A DNA stretch of 64,000 nt, from the NCBI RefSeq assembly GCF_021130785.1, contig NC_060215.1, positions 66,220,501-66,284,500 on the forward strand, given 5' to 3'. The translations under genes were made by a program, and so were the position numbers. The notes beneath the pieces are model-generated. The model worked only from the letters and a program-made list of their open reading frames with translations, was not told where the DNA came from and did not search any database. Positions within the stretch are counted from its first letter, which is position 1, and each line of letters starts with the position of its first letter. Shown piece by piece: positions 22,131-33,510 of this stretch. Source of the stretch: Homalodisca vitripennis. Lineage: Eukaryota; Arthropoda; Insecta; Hemiptera; Cicadellidae.

Positions 22131-23076
22131 CTTAAATCATAAAATGGAGCTTTAAATGGTGATTAACAGTGCTACAAACTACACTTTAAAATTTTTTTAT
22201 GTAATGCAACAATTTCACAAAATATTGAAATAAAAAATGCAAATTTATGTTGTCAAATGCGTATACATATATTTCAAAAACGGTATTTTAGCCAATACTT
22301 TACAAGCATAATTTAATATTTAATTCCAAAGAACCAAAGAAACAGATAAAAACAATAATTCTTCCACTGATTTTAACCCTGTATCTGTCAAAGGATTCGT
22401 GACTAGTCGCTTAAATATTTAAATATTTTTGTCCGATGTTAAACGAATAGTCACTAGTCATTTTTGCAGTCATCTTTTTAATCGAACTTTGGCTATTGAA
22501 AATCAGATTTAAGTAAGACAAATTGTATATCAGATCAATTGGGCTGTTTCACAGTTTAATTTGATGTATAGTTGAATAATAATGCGCAAATAAGTAGGCA
22601 TCAAAATTATAAAGTTAAGTAAGAATGTTGGCTACATTACTGTGTTCAGAATTTCTTCCTTAACAAGAGCATCTATTTATTAATCTCTGTTCTAAAGTAA
22701 GACACTCATTGCAAACACAGTTTGTGGCATTTCTATAATTTCATATGACTAGTTTTTACTAGTCGCTAGTATTTTGTTGTTTTAAATTTTATTAGTTGAA
22801 ATTATATCAAGTGACATCAAACTTTTCATTGTAAAATTTGCCATCAAGTGGTACATATATCTTGTAGAACTGTGTGCATTTAAATCGTTTGTTTAGTGAA
22901 CAATTTCAACAACATTTTGCCAAGACCACGGTCTTGCCACTGTAATGCACTGGCAGACGAAAACCACTTCTTAGGTTTTGCAACAAAAATCTTTACATAA
23001 AAAAACCTACGAAAAAATATAAACTTCTTTATAGACATTTTATTCTTTACAACATATTGAACGTTTCATAATATAT
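22131..23076. other. AT-rich sequence with TTAA and GACTAGTC motifs
   Basis: No gene is seen. TTAA at 22373-22376 is followed by CCCTGTATCTGTCAAAGGAT and by several GACTAGTC or ACTAGTC boxes in both orientations (about 22400, 22450, 22745-22765). This could be the end of a piggyBac-like element without a visible transposase. The sequence is otherwise unremarkable and would lie in the intron of the minus-strand gene. Confidence 0.35.
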
Positions 23077-23965
23077 ACCAGATGTCCCACAAAGAGGTTA
23101 AAACGTTTGATTTTATATTACTTGCCCATTTATGCACCGAACATTTTCAAACTCTACACAATTCATTAAATAGGTTTTAAAAATATTATGTGAAAATTTC
23201 AGCTCCCTAGCAACCGTTGAAACAAAATGGTGGCATTTTGAAAAACTATAATTTAAAAACAGTATTTTTGGTTTTGTAAAATTATTTATTGCCATATTCT
23301 AGAGAAATAAAGCATTTCAATCATAAAATTAGAACATAGCCTATTAAAAAACCTGTACTGAAGATTTTGGAACACCAGTTTCAAGTTCAACCTTCCTTAG
23401 TGACTTTGATTTACCTAGAGAGCGAAGTATTGATGCGTATACTAGTACTTCTTTTTCACCATTTGATCCTCTAGAGTACTTTTTTACGACACTTCCAGTT
23501 TCTAACAAAAGATTTTTCCACTTAGTTATTGTTGGATTGGTAGGTGGTTCAACTCCTGGTTAGACAACCTGTTTTTATCTAATTGCTTCTGTAATGTTGC
23601 CAAATGCAATAGCCCACGCACAACACTTCACTTTTTTTTAACATTGAAAGCCATTTCTCGAAATTAAATATCAGTAAAATTGTAATGGAGAAGGTTAGGT
23701 TATGTTTTTAAAGCACAAGCAATATTCTTCAATCAAACAGCTGTTTCCAACAATGAGCGTTATTAAACAGCTGTTCTTTAAAACTGCAACGCAGTAATCA
23801 AATCAGGTAATTCAAGAAATGAATTTTTATAGGAAGCAAAATGGTAAAGTTTTCAATATGTCACCATTTTGTTTCTACAATTGTTAGGGAGCTTTAATTT
23901 TCAAAGAATATTTTAAAAACCTACTTTATTAAATGTGTAAAGTTTGAAAATGTTCGGGGTAAGTA
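23077..23965 (-). mobile_element. Mariner-type deletion derivative with long inverted repeats
   Basis: A segment from about 23126 to 23245 is repeated in inverted orientation at about 23855-23960; shared blocks include CCGAACATTTTCAAACT and GCTCCCTA followed by CAAAATGGTG. The left border reads TACCAGATGTCCCACAAAG, similar to mariner-like ends. The interior (minus strand) still encodes part of a DUF4817-type helix-turn-helix. The right end is cut off where the Penelope-like remnant starts. Confidence 0.7.
23357..23600 (-). pseudogene. DUF4817/mariner transposase N-terminal fragment
   Basis: The minus strand reads WAIAFGNITEAIR and, in a shifted frame, EPPTNPTITKWKNLLLETGS, then VVKKYSRGS, then LRSLGKSKSLRKVELETG, then VPKSSVQ. 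This is the two-helix-turn-helix pattern (P-P-T-x-x-T-I-x-x-W, x-T-G-S-V-x-x-K, R-x-x-x-x-E-L-G-I-P-x-S-S-V) of mariner-superfamily transposases with a DUF4817 N-terminus. No catalytic D-D-D region follows. It matches the same part of the transposase at 35864-36568. Confidence 0.7.
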
Positions 23966-23972
23966 ATCAACA

Positions 23973-24256
23973 TACAAAATTAACTGTAGTGACTGTGAAA
24001 GCTATTATATTGGACAAAATGGCAAAAATTGTAATAAAAGGTTTAAAGAACATATACAAGCTTTGAAAAAAAATAACATGTCTACAGTAAAATCAAATTT
24101 CGCTGAACATTTATTAGAAACTAACCATAACTATACAAATATTGAAAAGAACATCGAAATTTTAGATATTGAAAGGAAAGGAGAAAATTAAACACGAAAG
24201 AAGAATTACATATCTATCGAAATTATAACAAAGATCTGTCACAACATGTTAAATAG
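23973..24256 (+). pseudogene. Penelope-like retroelement GIY-YIG endonuclease remnant
   Basis: One frame reads YKINCSDCESYYIGQNGKNC, then NKRFKEHIQALKKNN, then SNFAEHLLETNHNY and IEILDIERKG. After a frameshift it reads KLNTKEELHIYRNYNKD and a stop at 24254-24256. The C-x-x-C just before Y-I-G, the R-F-K-E-H helix and the F-A-x-H-L block are those of the GIY-YIG domain at the C-terminus of Penelope-like elements. No RT domain is found upstream, because the element abuts the inverted-repeat element. It is a 5'-truncated, frameshifted copy. Confidence 0.8.
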
Positions 24257-25587
24257 CAATCTAAAAAATAATACAAACGTAATCTTTGAAAAATTGAAAT
24301 ATTAAATACAGAGTACTAATCAAAATTACAACTGTGTTTTATAAATTTAACAACTGTTTAAATAGTCCACATGTGTATATTTAGTTATTTATTATTTATT
24401 TAGAGAATAAACAATTCTCTAAATATTAGTGAAACAGTCATTCTGTCAGTGAGAAACACGTATCTGGAAATAAAACAATTGTAAATAGGTTGTAGTTGTA
24501 AAGGGTACAAAAAAATTGTAAAGGGTTTTAGTTGATAATTCATTATACTAATATAAAGAAAACCATGTAATGTGGAGTTAATAACATTTCTTTATTCTTA
24601 TTTTACATTTACTGAATGATAATTTTTCAATGTATTAAAAAGTATAAAAAATATTCTCAAAAACAAAACTTTATTCCCAAATTCAGTGTTATATATATTT
24701 TGTAATATATAAAAATAAAAATAAAATATATACATTCAATACAAATTTATATGCTGATTTTAGAAACAAATCGTGTATATGGTTTAAAATTATAATTATC
24801 TATGCAAAAAATTTAAAAGATTTTCATATATTTTAAAAATATTCTGAATTTCATTTTATAACTAAATTCAGTTGTATTAAGAAATAAATTAAATACAAAC
24901 ATTTCATAGAGAATTATATGCTGATTTCAGAAAAATAGTTCATATGAATAGTATATTAGTATAGTATACAATATTAGTATACAATCTATATACTATTATA
25001 TAGTACAATACATTTATATTATATTATATTTACATTGTATTGATTTTCATTTATATTATTATGTATTTGACACCTGTTCTAAACTTGATGTTTATGAATA
25101 AAGCTTTCTGTATTCTGTATATTGAAAAGTGTGTTTATAAATACTATTTTATGTAAATTTGTGATTCATTGCAAGTTAATTCTGTTTTGTTTTAGGATGT
25201 TTAACAATGTCATGTTATTTATGTAATATGTTATATAAACTGTTAATCGAGTACTTGAATGAAATCGATCTTGAAATAATAACTTCTATTAACATGAGGA
25301 AATGAACACTGTGCAGTAGATACAAGAAAGCTGCTGTGCCCACTACTTCACACACAAGCAATAAAGGAAACTTAAGATAAAGGAAAACCTAACAATATTA
25401 TGAAAGGTTTGATTTTTCCTCTTTGCAACCACAAGATTTTACTAAAATCAGATATTTACTCCTTTAAAAGTAATGTAATATATTTTAGAACAGTTAACAA
25501 GTGAAAGAAAATTAGTCAAATCTCTTTAAACTTAATTCTTTACAAAATCATATAAGATATTTATTTGAGTAACTGGATCATTTTTGA
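24257..25587. other. Very AT-rich non-coding stretch
   Basis: The stretch 24600-25060 is strongly AT-rich, with loosely repeated segments sharing TTATATGCTGATTT (about 24750 and 24910). No gene is recognised. At about 25075-25110 there is a polyadenylation-like GAATAAAGC context that could be a LINE 3' remnant. Confidence 0.35.
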
Positions 25588-25746
25588 ACAAATTTGTGTT
25601 TGGTATTGTATGGCGAGATTGCTCATCAACAAGGTTATGTGCCTTACTCTCTACTTTTAAGGATGACTGAAAAGCATCATCCTCGTAGTGGAGTTGCTGA
25701 AATTGCGACTGCGCGGTTACTAGCCAAAGCTATGGAATATCACTAA
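25588..25746 (+). CDS. Orphan coding-like segment ending in a stop
   Basis: A short frame of 52 residues reads LVLYGEIAHQQGYVPYSLLL, then RMTEKHHPRSGVAEIATARL, then LAKAMEYH and TAA (25744-25746). The residue mix is that of a folded protein and differs from the AT-rich surroundings, so it looks like a 3'-terminal exon or a fragment of a processed gene. An AG acceptor is possible at 25616-25617, but its pyrimidine tract is poor. The protein is not recognised. It lies on the strand opposite to the neighbouring gene. Confidence 0.35.
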   Translation, partial: TNLCLVLYGEIAHQQGYVPYSLLLRMTEKHHPRSGVAEIATARLLAKAMEYH

Positions 25747-26088
25747 CTGATGCTGTTCTCAATGCTCAATGCATGATTAAGGGGTTACCAATGACCCACA
25801 ATTTACAAGGAGAAAAAACAGCATTCTTGAATTAAACATTTTGAGAGCTCATAGCTAAAACAATATACAGATTTTATAATTTACAGGAAACCAATGAAAG
25901 ATCAATTTTTCTAAAACATCATTTCAAGACATGTTCTGACAGTAACATATGGGAGATTTACAATATTAGGCTAGTGTTGATTCTACAGCTTACTTTAAAT
26001 CATTGTAGTAAAATTTAATGAAATGTAAAACTCCACTATTTTGTTAAACTAAATAACTAAATGTAGATCATACTTGAAATATACTAAC
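25747..26088. other. Non-coding stretch downstream of the large exon
   Basis: Nothing recognised. It would be intron of the minus-strand gene if the donor at 26088-26087 is used, or its 3' untranslated region if the stop at 26086-26084 is used. Confidence 0.35.
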
Positions 26089-27729
26089 TGGTTTTGCTAG
26101 AACAGCGATCCTTTCCTCTTCTACTACTTTCATAGTCTTGTTTGTTATTTCTATGACTTTCTCTTGAACTAGATGAGCTTTGTTTGCCTTTAACCTTACT
26201 TTCAACAATTTTCGCAATTGATGTACTTTCTTTTCTGGATTTTACATCCCTTGGTGGCTTTGAAGTGTTTTTTTCATCACTAGTCCCACTGCTTTCATTG
26301 TGTTTAGTTTTAAATTTTAATTCCTCCTTATACTTATTACTAATTAAGTCACTCTCAACTGTGCTAAGCCTTCTCCTCTTACTGGATGTAGATTCATCTT
26401 CTGATTCATGTTTGGATGACTTTGCAGAAACACTCTTTTCTTTTTTTAGTGAACTAGATTGCTTTGTGGAACTATTGCTATGTGTTGACTCTTTTTTGTG
26501 TGAGTGTGGTTTGTTTGATCTATTTTCTACATTATTTTTTGAAGATTTATAGGTTTTATGATAATCTTTTTTGGAAGACGTATTACTAATTGCATTTTGT
26601 TCACTTTTCTGTGTACTGGTAGAAAGTGAATGATGTCCTGAACCTTTTTTGTGACCTGTATCATGTTTTATTTCATTTTCTCTATCACACTTTGATGATT
26701 TCTTGCCTGAGCCGCTATCAGATTTCTTTTGAGATTTATCTCGTTCAGACCTATGATGGTCATCTCTTAACTTATGTTTCTTATCATTACTACTATTCTT
26801 GATATCGCATTTAATACTACTCAATGTAGATGTTTTACATTTTGAGGTTTCATCTTTTGGTTGGATTGAGTTATTAAATTTACTATCTGAGTTGATACTT
26901 TGAGATGTCTTTTTATGAGTAATTTTTTCTTTTTCATTTAATTCGGTTGACTTTCTATTAACTTTATTACTAATTTGGTTATCTTCCATAATAGTATATT
27001 TATTTTCTTTGTTTGATGGACTTTTAGGGCGATTAATAAAACTATGTGAATGTACATGATCTTTTTCTTTACTAAAACAAACATCACTGTCTGTATTTGT
27101 ACTAAGATCATCACCGCATATATTCATTTCTTTATTTTCTGGTTCACTATCATATTCTTTCAAAATTTCTGTTAAGAGATTCAACTCATTAGTAACTTGG
27201 TCAAAATCAATGTCATCATCGATGTCTTCTGCACCTGGCAAGAATGAAGTATTTTTTATATCATTTTTTACACGTCCTTTTTCTGAATTGCTGGTTATTT
27301 TTGTGGCTTTATAAATATGAGTTTCATTGTTGGATGATACGGAAAATAAGGTCTCAGAGTCTGCCCCTGATCTACATTCAATTGATCGTAAATTGCAATC
27401 AATTTGGTTAACACTTACAGATTCAGGTACATACTCTACTTTAGGTTTTTTTACATCTTTAACATCATACTCGAGTCTCCTTTTTTGAGGATGTGATGAA
27501 ACCATACTAGGAACAGAGACAACAGGTATGTGCCTTTTCTTCAGCTCTGCAATAGGTGTAGGCTTGTAACTGATACTGTTACCAATCATTGTCTCACCTA
27601 CCCGATTCCCTTCACCTTGTGTTTTCTCAAATAAATTGTCTTCATCATTGGTTTTTGATGAATTGTTGCTTATCTCCTCAATCAGCTCAGTTTGTTCACC
27701 ATCTTCCTCCAATTCATCTGCTACTTTTT
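26089..27729 (-). CDS. Large internal host exon, Ser/Lys-rich nuclear protein (possibly REXO1-like)
   Basis: A minus-strand open stretch of 1641 bp starts after a good acceptor (TATATTTGTTTTCAG, AG at 27731-27730). It ends either at a donor CCA|GTTAGT (GT at 26088-26087) or at the TAG just beyond. The N-terminal part has a conserved-looking block SYKPTPIAELKKRHIPVVSV followed by KRRLEYDVKDVKKPKVEYVP. An acidic patch follows (AEDIDDDIDFDQVTNELNLL), and then some 300 residues rich in Ser, Lys and His (for example KKEKSVSAKSSKHESEDE, SSKRRRLSTVESD). The PTPI block and layout recall the middle of REXO1/Elongin-A-binding proteins, but this is a guess from memory. Codon use and length support a real gene; no frame breaks are seen. 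Confidence 0.72.
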
Positions 27730-28029
27730 CTGAAAACAAATATACTTTAGTAATCACTTTGTAACTAAAAGTATACTATGTTTGTATCACAAAATAGTAA
27801 ACAACACACATCTCAAAGCGTACTGTGTTTGTACAGGAACATATATGTATATAATGACAGACTGTACCAAATGTGGCTTATGTACAACAAATGTAATCTA
27901 AAGTTCTGTTTCTATTAAATGTAGTGAAAACAATAAGATTTTGTCATTTTAAGTGTGTAGGTTTACAAATAAACTATTTAATAATTTGTTGTGAGAAATG
28001 CTGTGATCAAGTAATGTAAAAGTTTGTGT
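27730..28029. other. Intron sequence upstream of the large exon
   Basis: AT-rich, no coding signal. The pyrimidine-rich acceptor of the large minus-strand exon lies at its left edge. Confidence 0.4.
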
Positions 28030-28178
28030 CCAGTTGAAGTCGACAGTTGTCTTTGTTTTCATCACATTGAAATATTAACTGAACAAATCTTTGAACTTAC
28101 TAAGAACCAAAGTGAAATGAGGAAAGAACTTAATAAACTAATTATTGACAACATACGGCTAACCTCAGCTGTAGCTAG

Positions 28179-28213
<35 letters not shown>

Positions 28214-28690
28214 AATGGTAAGTGTGAACAGAATAACAGCATAGAAACAATTTAAGCCATGTATTATTATTATTAACAAAAATATGGGGAGTTGTGGACC
28301 AAACCAATACAATGGCGTAGTTCAATGACAAGAAAAACTGGCAAATGATATTTCATTTATTAGACATACAAGTTTTTAATGGATGTGTTACTTATAGAGA
28401 AAAATGAAAGTATCTAGCTGATTTGATATCTTGGACTTATTTCACATTCATATTATAGACAGTCTGAATTTTTTAAATATAAAAGGCAGAGTTGGCTATG
28501 GAAAACGTAATGCACAAGAACCTACAATGGAGATTCGGAAAAATAGGATGCAATTAGTTATCACAGGAGATATTAACAGTCTTAGTGTTGGTGAAAGATG
28601 AGCATCATTCTCTATAGGCAAACCAAAGCAAGAAATATCAGTAAAAATGAATTTCATTAAAAAAACCTGTTTCTGGAACTTATTCCAGAA
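28030..28690 (+). pseudogene. Possible LINE ORF1 remnant (coiled coil, degenerate esterase start)
   Basis: The frame at 28030-28180 gives a coiled coil (EILTEQIFELTKNQSEMRK, ELNKLIIDNIRLTSAV) that runs into an AG microsatellite. Further on, 28490-28610 reads GKRNAQEPTMEIRKNRMQLV followed by ITGDINSLSVGER. The Gly-Asp block after a basic stretch resembles the start of the SGNH esterase in CR1-like ORF1 (GDSHVRNLS in the element at 44272-45174), with the active Ser replaced. The call is tentative; stops follow. Confidence 0.35.
28181..28211 (+). repeat. (AG)n microsatellite
   Basis: About 15 perfect AG dinucleotides in a row. It gives rise to spurious Arg-Glu and Ser-Leu runs in the two strands. 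Confidence 0.97.
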
Positions 28691-29129
28691 CTTATATCAG
28701 AAATAATGAAAGCAAAAGAAACAAGACCGCTGGATAGCTTAGTTTGCCTAAAAATTTATCAATAAACATTTTATATATATAGTAATAGTAATATTTTTAT
28801 ATAATCACGAAAACTTTGAGTAATATTTAATTAAAATATAAGTCACAAAATCTCTGCCTAATGTGGACCAAAGGGTGACCAAGTTTGTGAAAATGCCAGA
28901 TTATCGGAAATGGGGTTAAAAAAGAAAAATACTAAAATACAGTAATCTATGCATTATTTGCTTGAGAATACAACCGAGAATAAACTGTCCAAATAAACTT
29001 AAACAATGGAAAAGTATATACTTTATGAAGGCAGAAAGCTGTGTCTATAATGAAAATTAACTGCAAAGACTAGCCACTTAAAAAAAAAATGCTTAATGTC
29101 CTGTTGTTTTCTGCACTGTACAATAGGTT

Positions 29130-29545
29130 ATGTTGCCTCATCACGAAGATAAAGAAAGAACCATTACCAGTCCATTACCAATGTACTTTGTTGTTCAGAA
29201 TACTGCAGGATGGTTTCGACAGCCTTTATTCCCTCACTATGTATGATATTTCAGGAGCTTTCATGGTGGAGTTTTCAATGTCAACGTCTTCATAATTTTC
29301 CAGCATTTATTCATTAATTGTAATAGCAACAATAATTTCTTCATCACACATAATGTCTTATTCGGTATTATTCTGGATCCATTGTTCGATGTCATTTTCA
29401 TCGGCTTCTGCAATCCAGGAACTTTTTTAAGGAGGGTAAGTAAGTTTATATTTTCTTCATCATCATGTTAAAAAAAAACACACATTTCCCTCGTGCTCAA
29501 GAAATTTTCACCAGGAACAAACTAGTTTTAATGACTCTTAACTCA
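29130..29545 (-). pseudogene. Tigger/Jerky transposase, C-terminal tail
   Basis: On the minus strand the sequence reads SSWIAEADENDIEQWIQNNT, then MCDEEIIVAITINE, then MLENYEDVDIENSTMKAPEI, then EGIKAVETILQYSEQQST. This fits the typical acidic C-terminal tail of Tigger/Jerky transposases (D-E-N-D, T-D-E-E-I-V, A-L-E-T-x-L-x-x-x-E-Q-Q). It is separated from the rest only by the inserted LINE. Stops are present. Confidence 0.72.
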
Positions 29546-29552
29546 TTACATG
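29542..29552. repeat. Target-site duplication of LINE copy B, left
   Basis: CTCATTACATG here and CTCATTACAGG at 33596-33606 differ at one position and sit at the two borders of the LINE. Confidence 0.8.
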
Positions 29553-30116
29553 GGGTGCGGAAGTGGCGGAGTCCTTATACACTAACACATGTGCCAAGCC
29601 AGAGCGTCCATGAAGCACATGCACAACATCTTCTCTCTTCTTAAGTGCTGTATTTTCGTGCGCGTGCACCTGGGAACTGCCTGATCCAAATCTTGTCTTC
29701 TTTGATTATTCCGAGCAGGCTGAGCTGATCTGGCAAGCTTCTTTCTGACTATCCTTACCACACTCATTTTTTCATTTCGTACTACCCTCACCTATCGGGA
29801 AAACTTCCCGAAAATCTGGCTCCAACTATACTCTACTGTACTAAACCTAAGTTTCTTTCTTTATCCAAGCCAAGGTGGAACAGCATATGCCGAATGCCAC
29901 GTGATCAAGGGTGTGCTTGGTCGTTAATATGCAAACTCTGGATACATGGCGACCTCCAGTTTAAACATAGCCTTCCCCAAGTAGAGCGGGACAATGCTTG
30001 AGGTGACCTTTAGATCTCCGCTACTGGTGGGAACACTATGAGTAAAAAAAGACCAAATAATTTAAACAAACTAGAGAGCTCTAGCAGCACTCAAAAAGTG
30101 GAAAAGAAGCATAAGT

Positions 30117-30765
30117 ATGCGTCTTATACAGATTAACCTTCACCATGCTAAGGGCGCAACCGACATCTTAGGTAGGAGGTTTATCTCAACAGGCCTGGAT
30201 ATCGCCCTAATCCAGGAACCTTGGATCAACAGAGGTTGCATCAGAGGCTTGACGACTCAAGTTGGTAATCTCATATATGATCAATCAATTGATAATCCCA
30301 GAACATGTATCCTAATTTCAAAAAATATAACAGCCTTTCCTATTACACATCTGATAACAAGAGATCTTGTGGCGGCTACTGTGAAAGTGGCATCACAGTA
30401 AGGGACGAAAGAGGTTACTATAGCCTCAGCCTACTTCCCTTCCCTGCAGAGCCGTAGAGATAGAGGTTCAGCCCTCATTCTCGGCTGTGACTGCAATGCT
30501 CACCATACCTACTGGGGAGCACAAACATAAACCCAAGAGGAGAGGAACTTCTACAGTTTATGTTCAGTAATGATTTAGTTTTGGAAAACAGAGGGTCCAT
30601 TCCAACCTTTATCACCAGAACTAGACAAGAAGTCCTAGACATAACTCTATCCACAAGGACTCAAAAACATAAACATTGTAAGGTGGCACGTCTCAGAGGA
30701 GGCCTCACTATCGGACCACTGCCCTATTAAGTTCGACATAGAGGAGATAGGAGAAAAAATGTGAC
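30117..30765 (+). pseudogene. Endonuclease domain of LINE copy B
   Basis: The frame starts MRLIQINLHHAKGATDILG, then ALIQEPWINRGCIRGL. After frame changes come ALILGCDCNAHHTYWG, KEVLDITLST and SDHCPIKFDI, the same EEP endonuclease blocks as copy A. About 45 bp found in copy A are missing near 30440, and two frameshifts are present. Confidence 0.85.
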
Positions 30766-30879
30766 CTACAGGGTTCCTAAATCACCCAACTGGAGGGCAT
30801 ACCGAGTGTCTCTAGCCGAAGAGTTGGAAGAAATAGAACCCTTCCAGAAAAATGAATTTGACTTAGAAACGTCTGCACA

Positions 30880-32750
30880 ATTAGTAGAACAAGCTATAAC
30901 AAAGACCTACGAGAAAAAGTGCCCTCTCTGACAAAACAGGCTGAAGAAAGACATGCCGTGGTGGACTGGGAGGTTAGAAACACTACGAAATAAAACTAGA
31001 AATTTACTAAAATGGGCAAAAAGGACAGACGATTGGTTCCCTTATCAACACGCCTAAAACGAATATAAGAGAGAACTTAGGAAGAACAAAAGAAGATTCT
31101 AGAGAAACTTTTGCAAAAACATTAACAGCCTACCAGAGGCTGCCAGGCTTAAAAAAACTCTCCAAACTAATCACACTAACCCATTAGGAACCTTAGTAAA
31201 GGGTAACGGTGACCTTACAGTAGACAGAAAGGAGACCTTAGAATTGCTTCTGGAGACACACTTTCCGGGGAGTCACCTGACTTGAAATGAGGATATTTAT
31301 TCTCTAGTCGAGGGGAGATCCAGCCAAGAGATTGCAAAAGCCAAACAATGGTCTAACAGCCTATTCACACATGAAAGAATTAAATAAGCAATAAGATCAT
31401 TCAAGCCATTTAAATCTCCTGGGGCAGATGGAGTTTATCCCGCCCTTCTTCAAGAGGGGCTGGACATCTTATTAAATACTCTTATCAATCGGTTTAGAAG
31501 CAGTTATGTCTTAGGATATACACCAAAAAACTGGAGGACAGCATTGGTGGTGTTCATACAGAAAAAAGACAGGGATCCAACTCAACCCAACTCGTACAGA
31601 TCCATAAGCTTAACCTCCTTCATGGTGAAAACTATGGAAAAAATAATAAACAGGCACATAAGGGACGTAATATTACCAGACCACCCACTTAGTCCCACTC
31701 AACACGCTTATATAGAAGGTAAATCAGCTACCAACGCTCTCCACAGTTTAGTGGAAGCGGTGGAGAACACCTTCGACGAAAAGGAAGCCCTAGTCAGCGT
31801 CTTTATGGACATTGAAGGAGCTTTCGACCGAGTAGCATATCAATCCATGGAGACTGCAATGGAACGTTTTGGAGTTCCCCCAGATGTAGTCAAATGGATA
31901 GTAGCCATCCTAAAAAGCAGACAAGTAAAAGCAAAGTACAGAGACGAATCTGCCGCAATCACGGCCCAGAAAGGCTGCCCCCAGGGGGAGTTCTGTCTTC
32001 TCTCCTGTGGGCGATGGTGGTGGATGATCTTCTTAGCAAACCAGAGAAGAGGGGAACAAGGCTACAATGTTATGCGGATGACCTAGTTCCTTGGTCAAAG
32101 GAAAAAACAAAGGCACGCTGGAACGCCTAATTCAGAAAGAACTAACCTCATAAGCAACTAGTGTCATGGGGAAGGTCTACGGATCAACCCATCTAAAACA
32201 AATATGATTACCTTTACCAGGAAAAGAAAGTTCCAGCTTACTCAACCTGTTCTGGAGGGAATCAGCATAAACCAAACAAAAGAAGTGAAATACCTGGGTT
32301 TAATCCTGGATGAGAAGCTCACTTGGAACTCCCATATTGGAAACAGAATATCCAAATCGACAATGGCCTTTGGGCCTTTAAGAGACTTTTTGAATTTAAA
32401 TGGGGACTGAAACCCAAAATGATATATTGGATTTACAAAACCAAAATAAAACCAATGGTCACATATGCTGCCTTAGTGTGGTGGCCGAAAGTAGAACAAA
32501 CAACAGCTGCTAAAGGGCTACAGAGTCTTCGAAGGCTAGCTTCAACAATTGAAGCAGTCCTGGGATACAATCCTCTGGGGCAAGAGGTGATGAGGACAGC
32601 CGCTCTAAGTGCAATGAAGCTTCTAGGAACAAAGGTAATAAATGCTACCTCCTTAGAAGGCCACAAGAAGAGATTGCAAGTATTTCCTGAGGCTGAAATG
32701 CTAACCAAAGTATCAGACGCAATGGTTAAGAAATACTTCTTTGACAACTC
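30880..32750 (+). pseudogene. Reverse transcriptase of LINE copy B, core present
   Basis: The 180-residue frame from 31544 covers RKKDRDPTQPNSYRSISL-like sequence, the block HAYIEGKSATNALHSLVEAV and motif A VFMDIEGAFDRVAYQ. A one-base slip in a G run at about 31981-31987 then changes frame to PPGGVLSSLLWAMVVDDLLS, followed by LQCYADDLVPWS with the catalytic YADD (about 32068-32080). The thumb (KYLGLILDEKLTWNSHI, KPMVTYAALVWWPK) follows after another shift. Since copy A lacks this core, copy B is the only template here showing the full RT of the family. Confidence 0.87.
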
Positions 32751-32809
32751 ATATACGGTCTCTATCGAAAGTAGGGAAAAATGGATTAAAAAGGAGGCCT
32801 ACCCTACAA

Positions 32810-33510
32810 AAGGAGTCCTGAAGTTCTACACAGATGGTTCACGCCTTGACTCTAGGGCAGGATACGGAATACATGGACCAGGAGTCGACATGGCTGTGCC
32901 CTTAGGAAGACATGCCACGGTTTTTTAGGCGGAGGTCAAGGCAATAGACTTATGATCCAGCAGACTCATACAAATGAGGACAAAAGGATTGAAATACTTA
33001 ATACTTTCTGATAGTCAGGCTGCACTAAAGGCACTTGATCGCCAAAAAGGGAGCGGAATTCATAATGGTGGGGCCTGAGCCAGGTTGCGGGATAGCCCTC
33101 TCCAACAGTAAAGCTCTGGTCAAAGATTGGGAAAAGAGGATAAGAAACATTAATTGGAGTAGAACCTCAGGATTAAGACTATCCAAAATGTTTATCTCTC
33201 CTTACGTTAAAGGGTGGACAGCTCTCTTAGATCAGAATAAGGAGGATATAAGACTAATATTAGGAATGTTGACAGGACATGGCCCCCTAAGGAAACATCT
33301 TATGAGGGTAGGCCTTAGCCAGACTAACGAATGTAGACTCAGTGGAGAAGAGGAGGAATCAGCATGGAGCATATTTGGTTAGATTGCCCTGCCATCTTAG
33401 AAACTCAGAAAAGATTCCTGGAAGCATATCTCCTCAGCCCCAAGGAAATCAGAGAACAGGAGCCCTCAAATCTGGTCGGTTTTTGCAAAAGCCTCGGACT
33501 TTGAGGACAC
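32810..33510 (+). pseudogene. RNase H domain and C-terminus of LINE copy B, internal deletion
   Basis: FYTDGSRLDSRAG and LILSDSQ-type blocks are present. The sequence then jumps from the codons for KALD straight to AKKGAEF at about 33037-33045, losing the W-V-P-x-H-E block kept by copy A. The C-terminal region MLTGHGPLRKHLMRVG and the zinc-knuckle region follow. Confidence 0.82.

Noticed and set aside
26184..26552. 122-residue plus-strand frame rich in Leu, Phe and Ser
   Set aside because: It is the antisense shadow of the Lys/Ser-rich exon; its composition follows from the opposite strand.
28062..28331. Minus-strand frame with Ser-Leu runs
   Set aside because: The run is the antisense of the AG microsatellite; no protein-like sequence remains without it.
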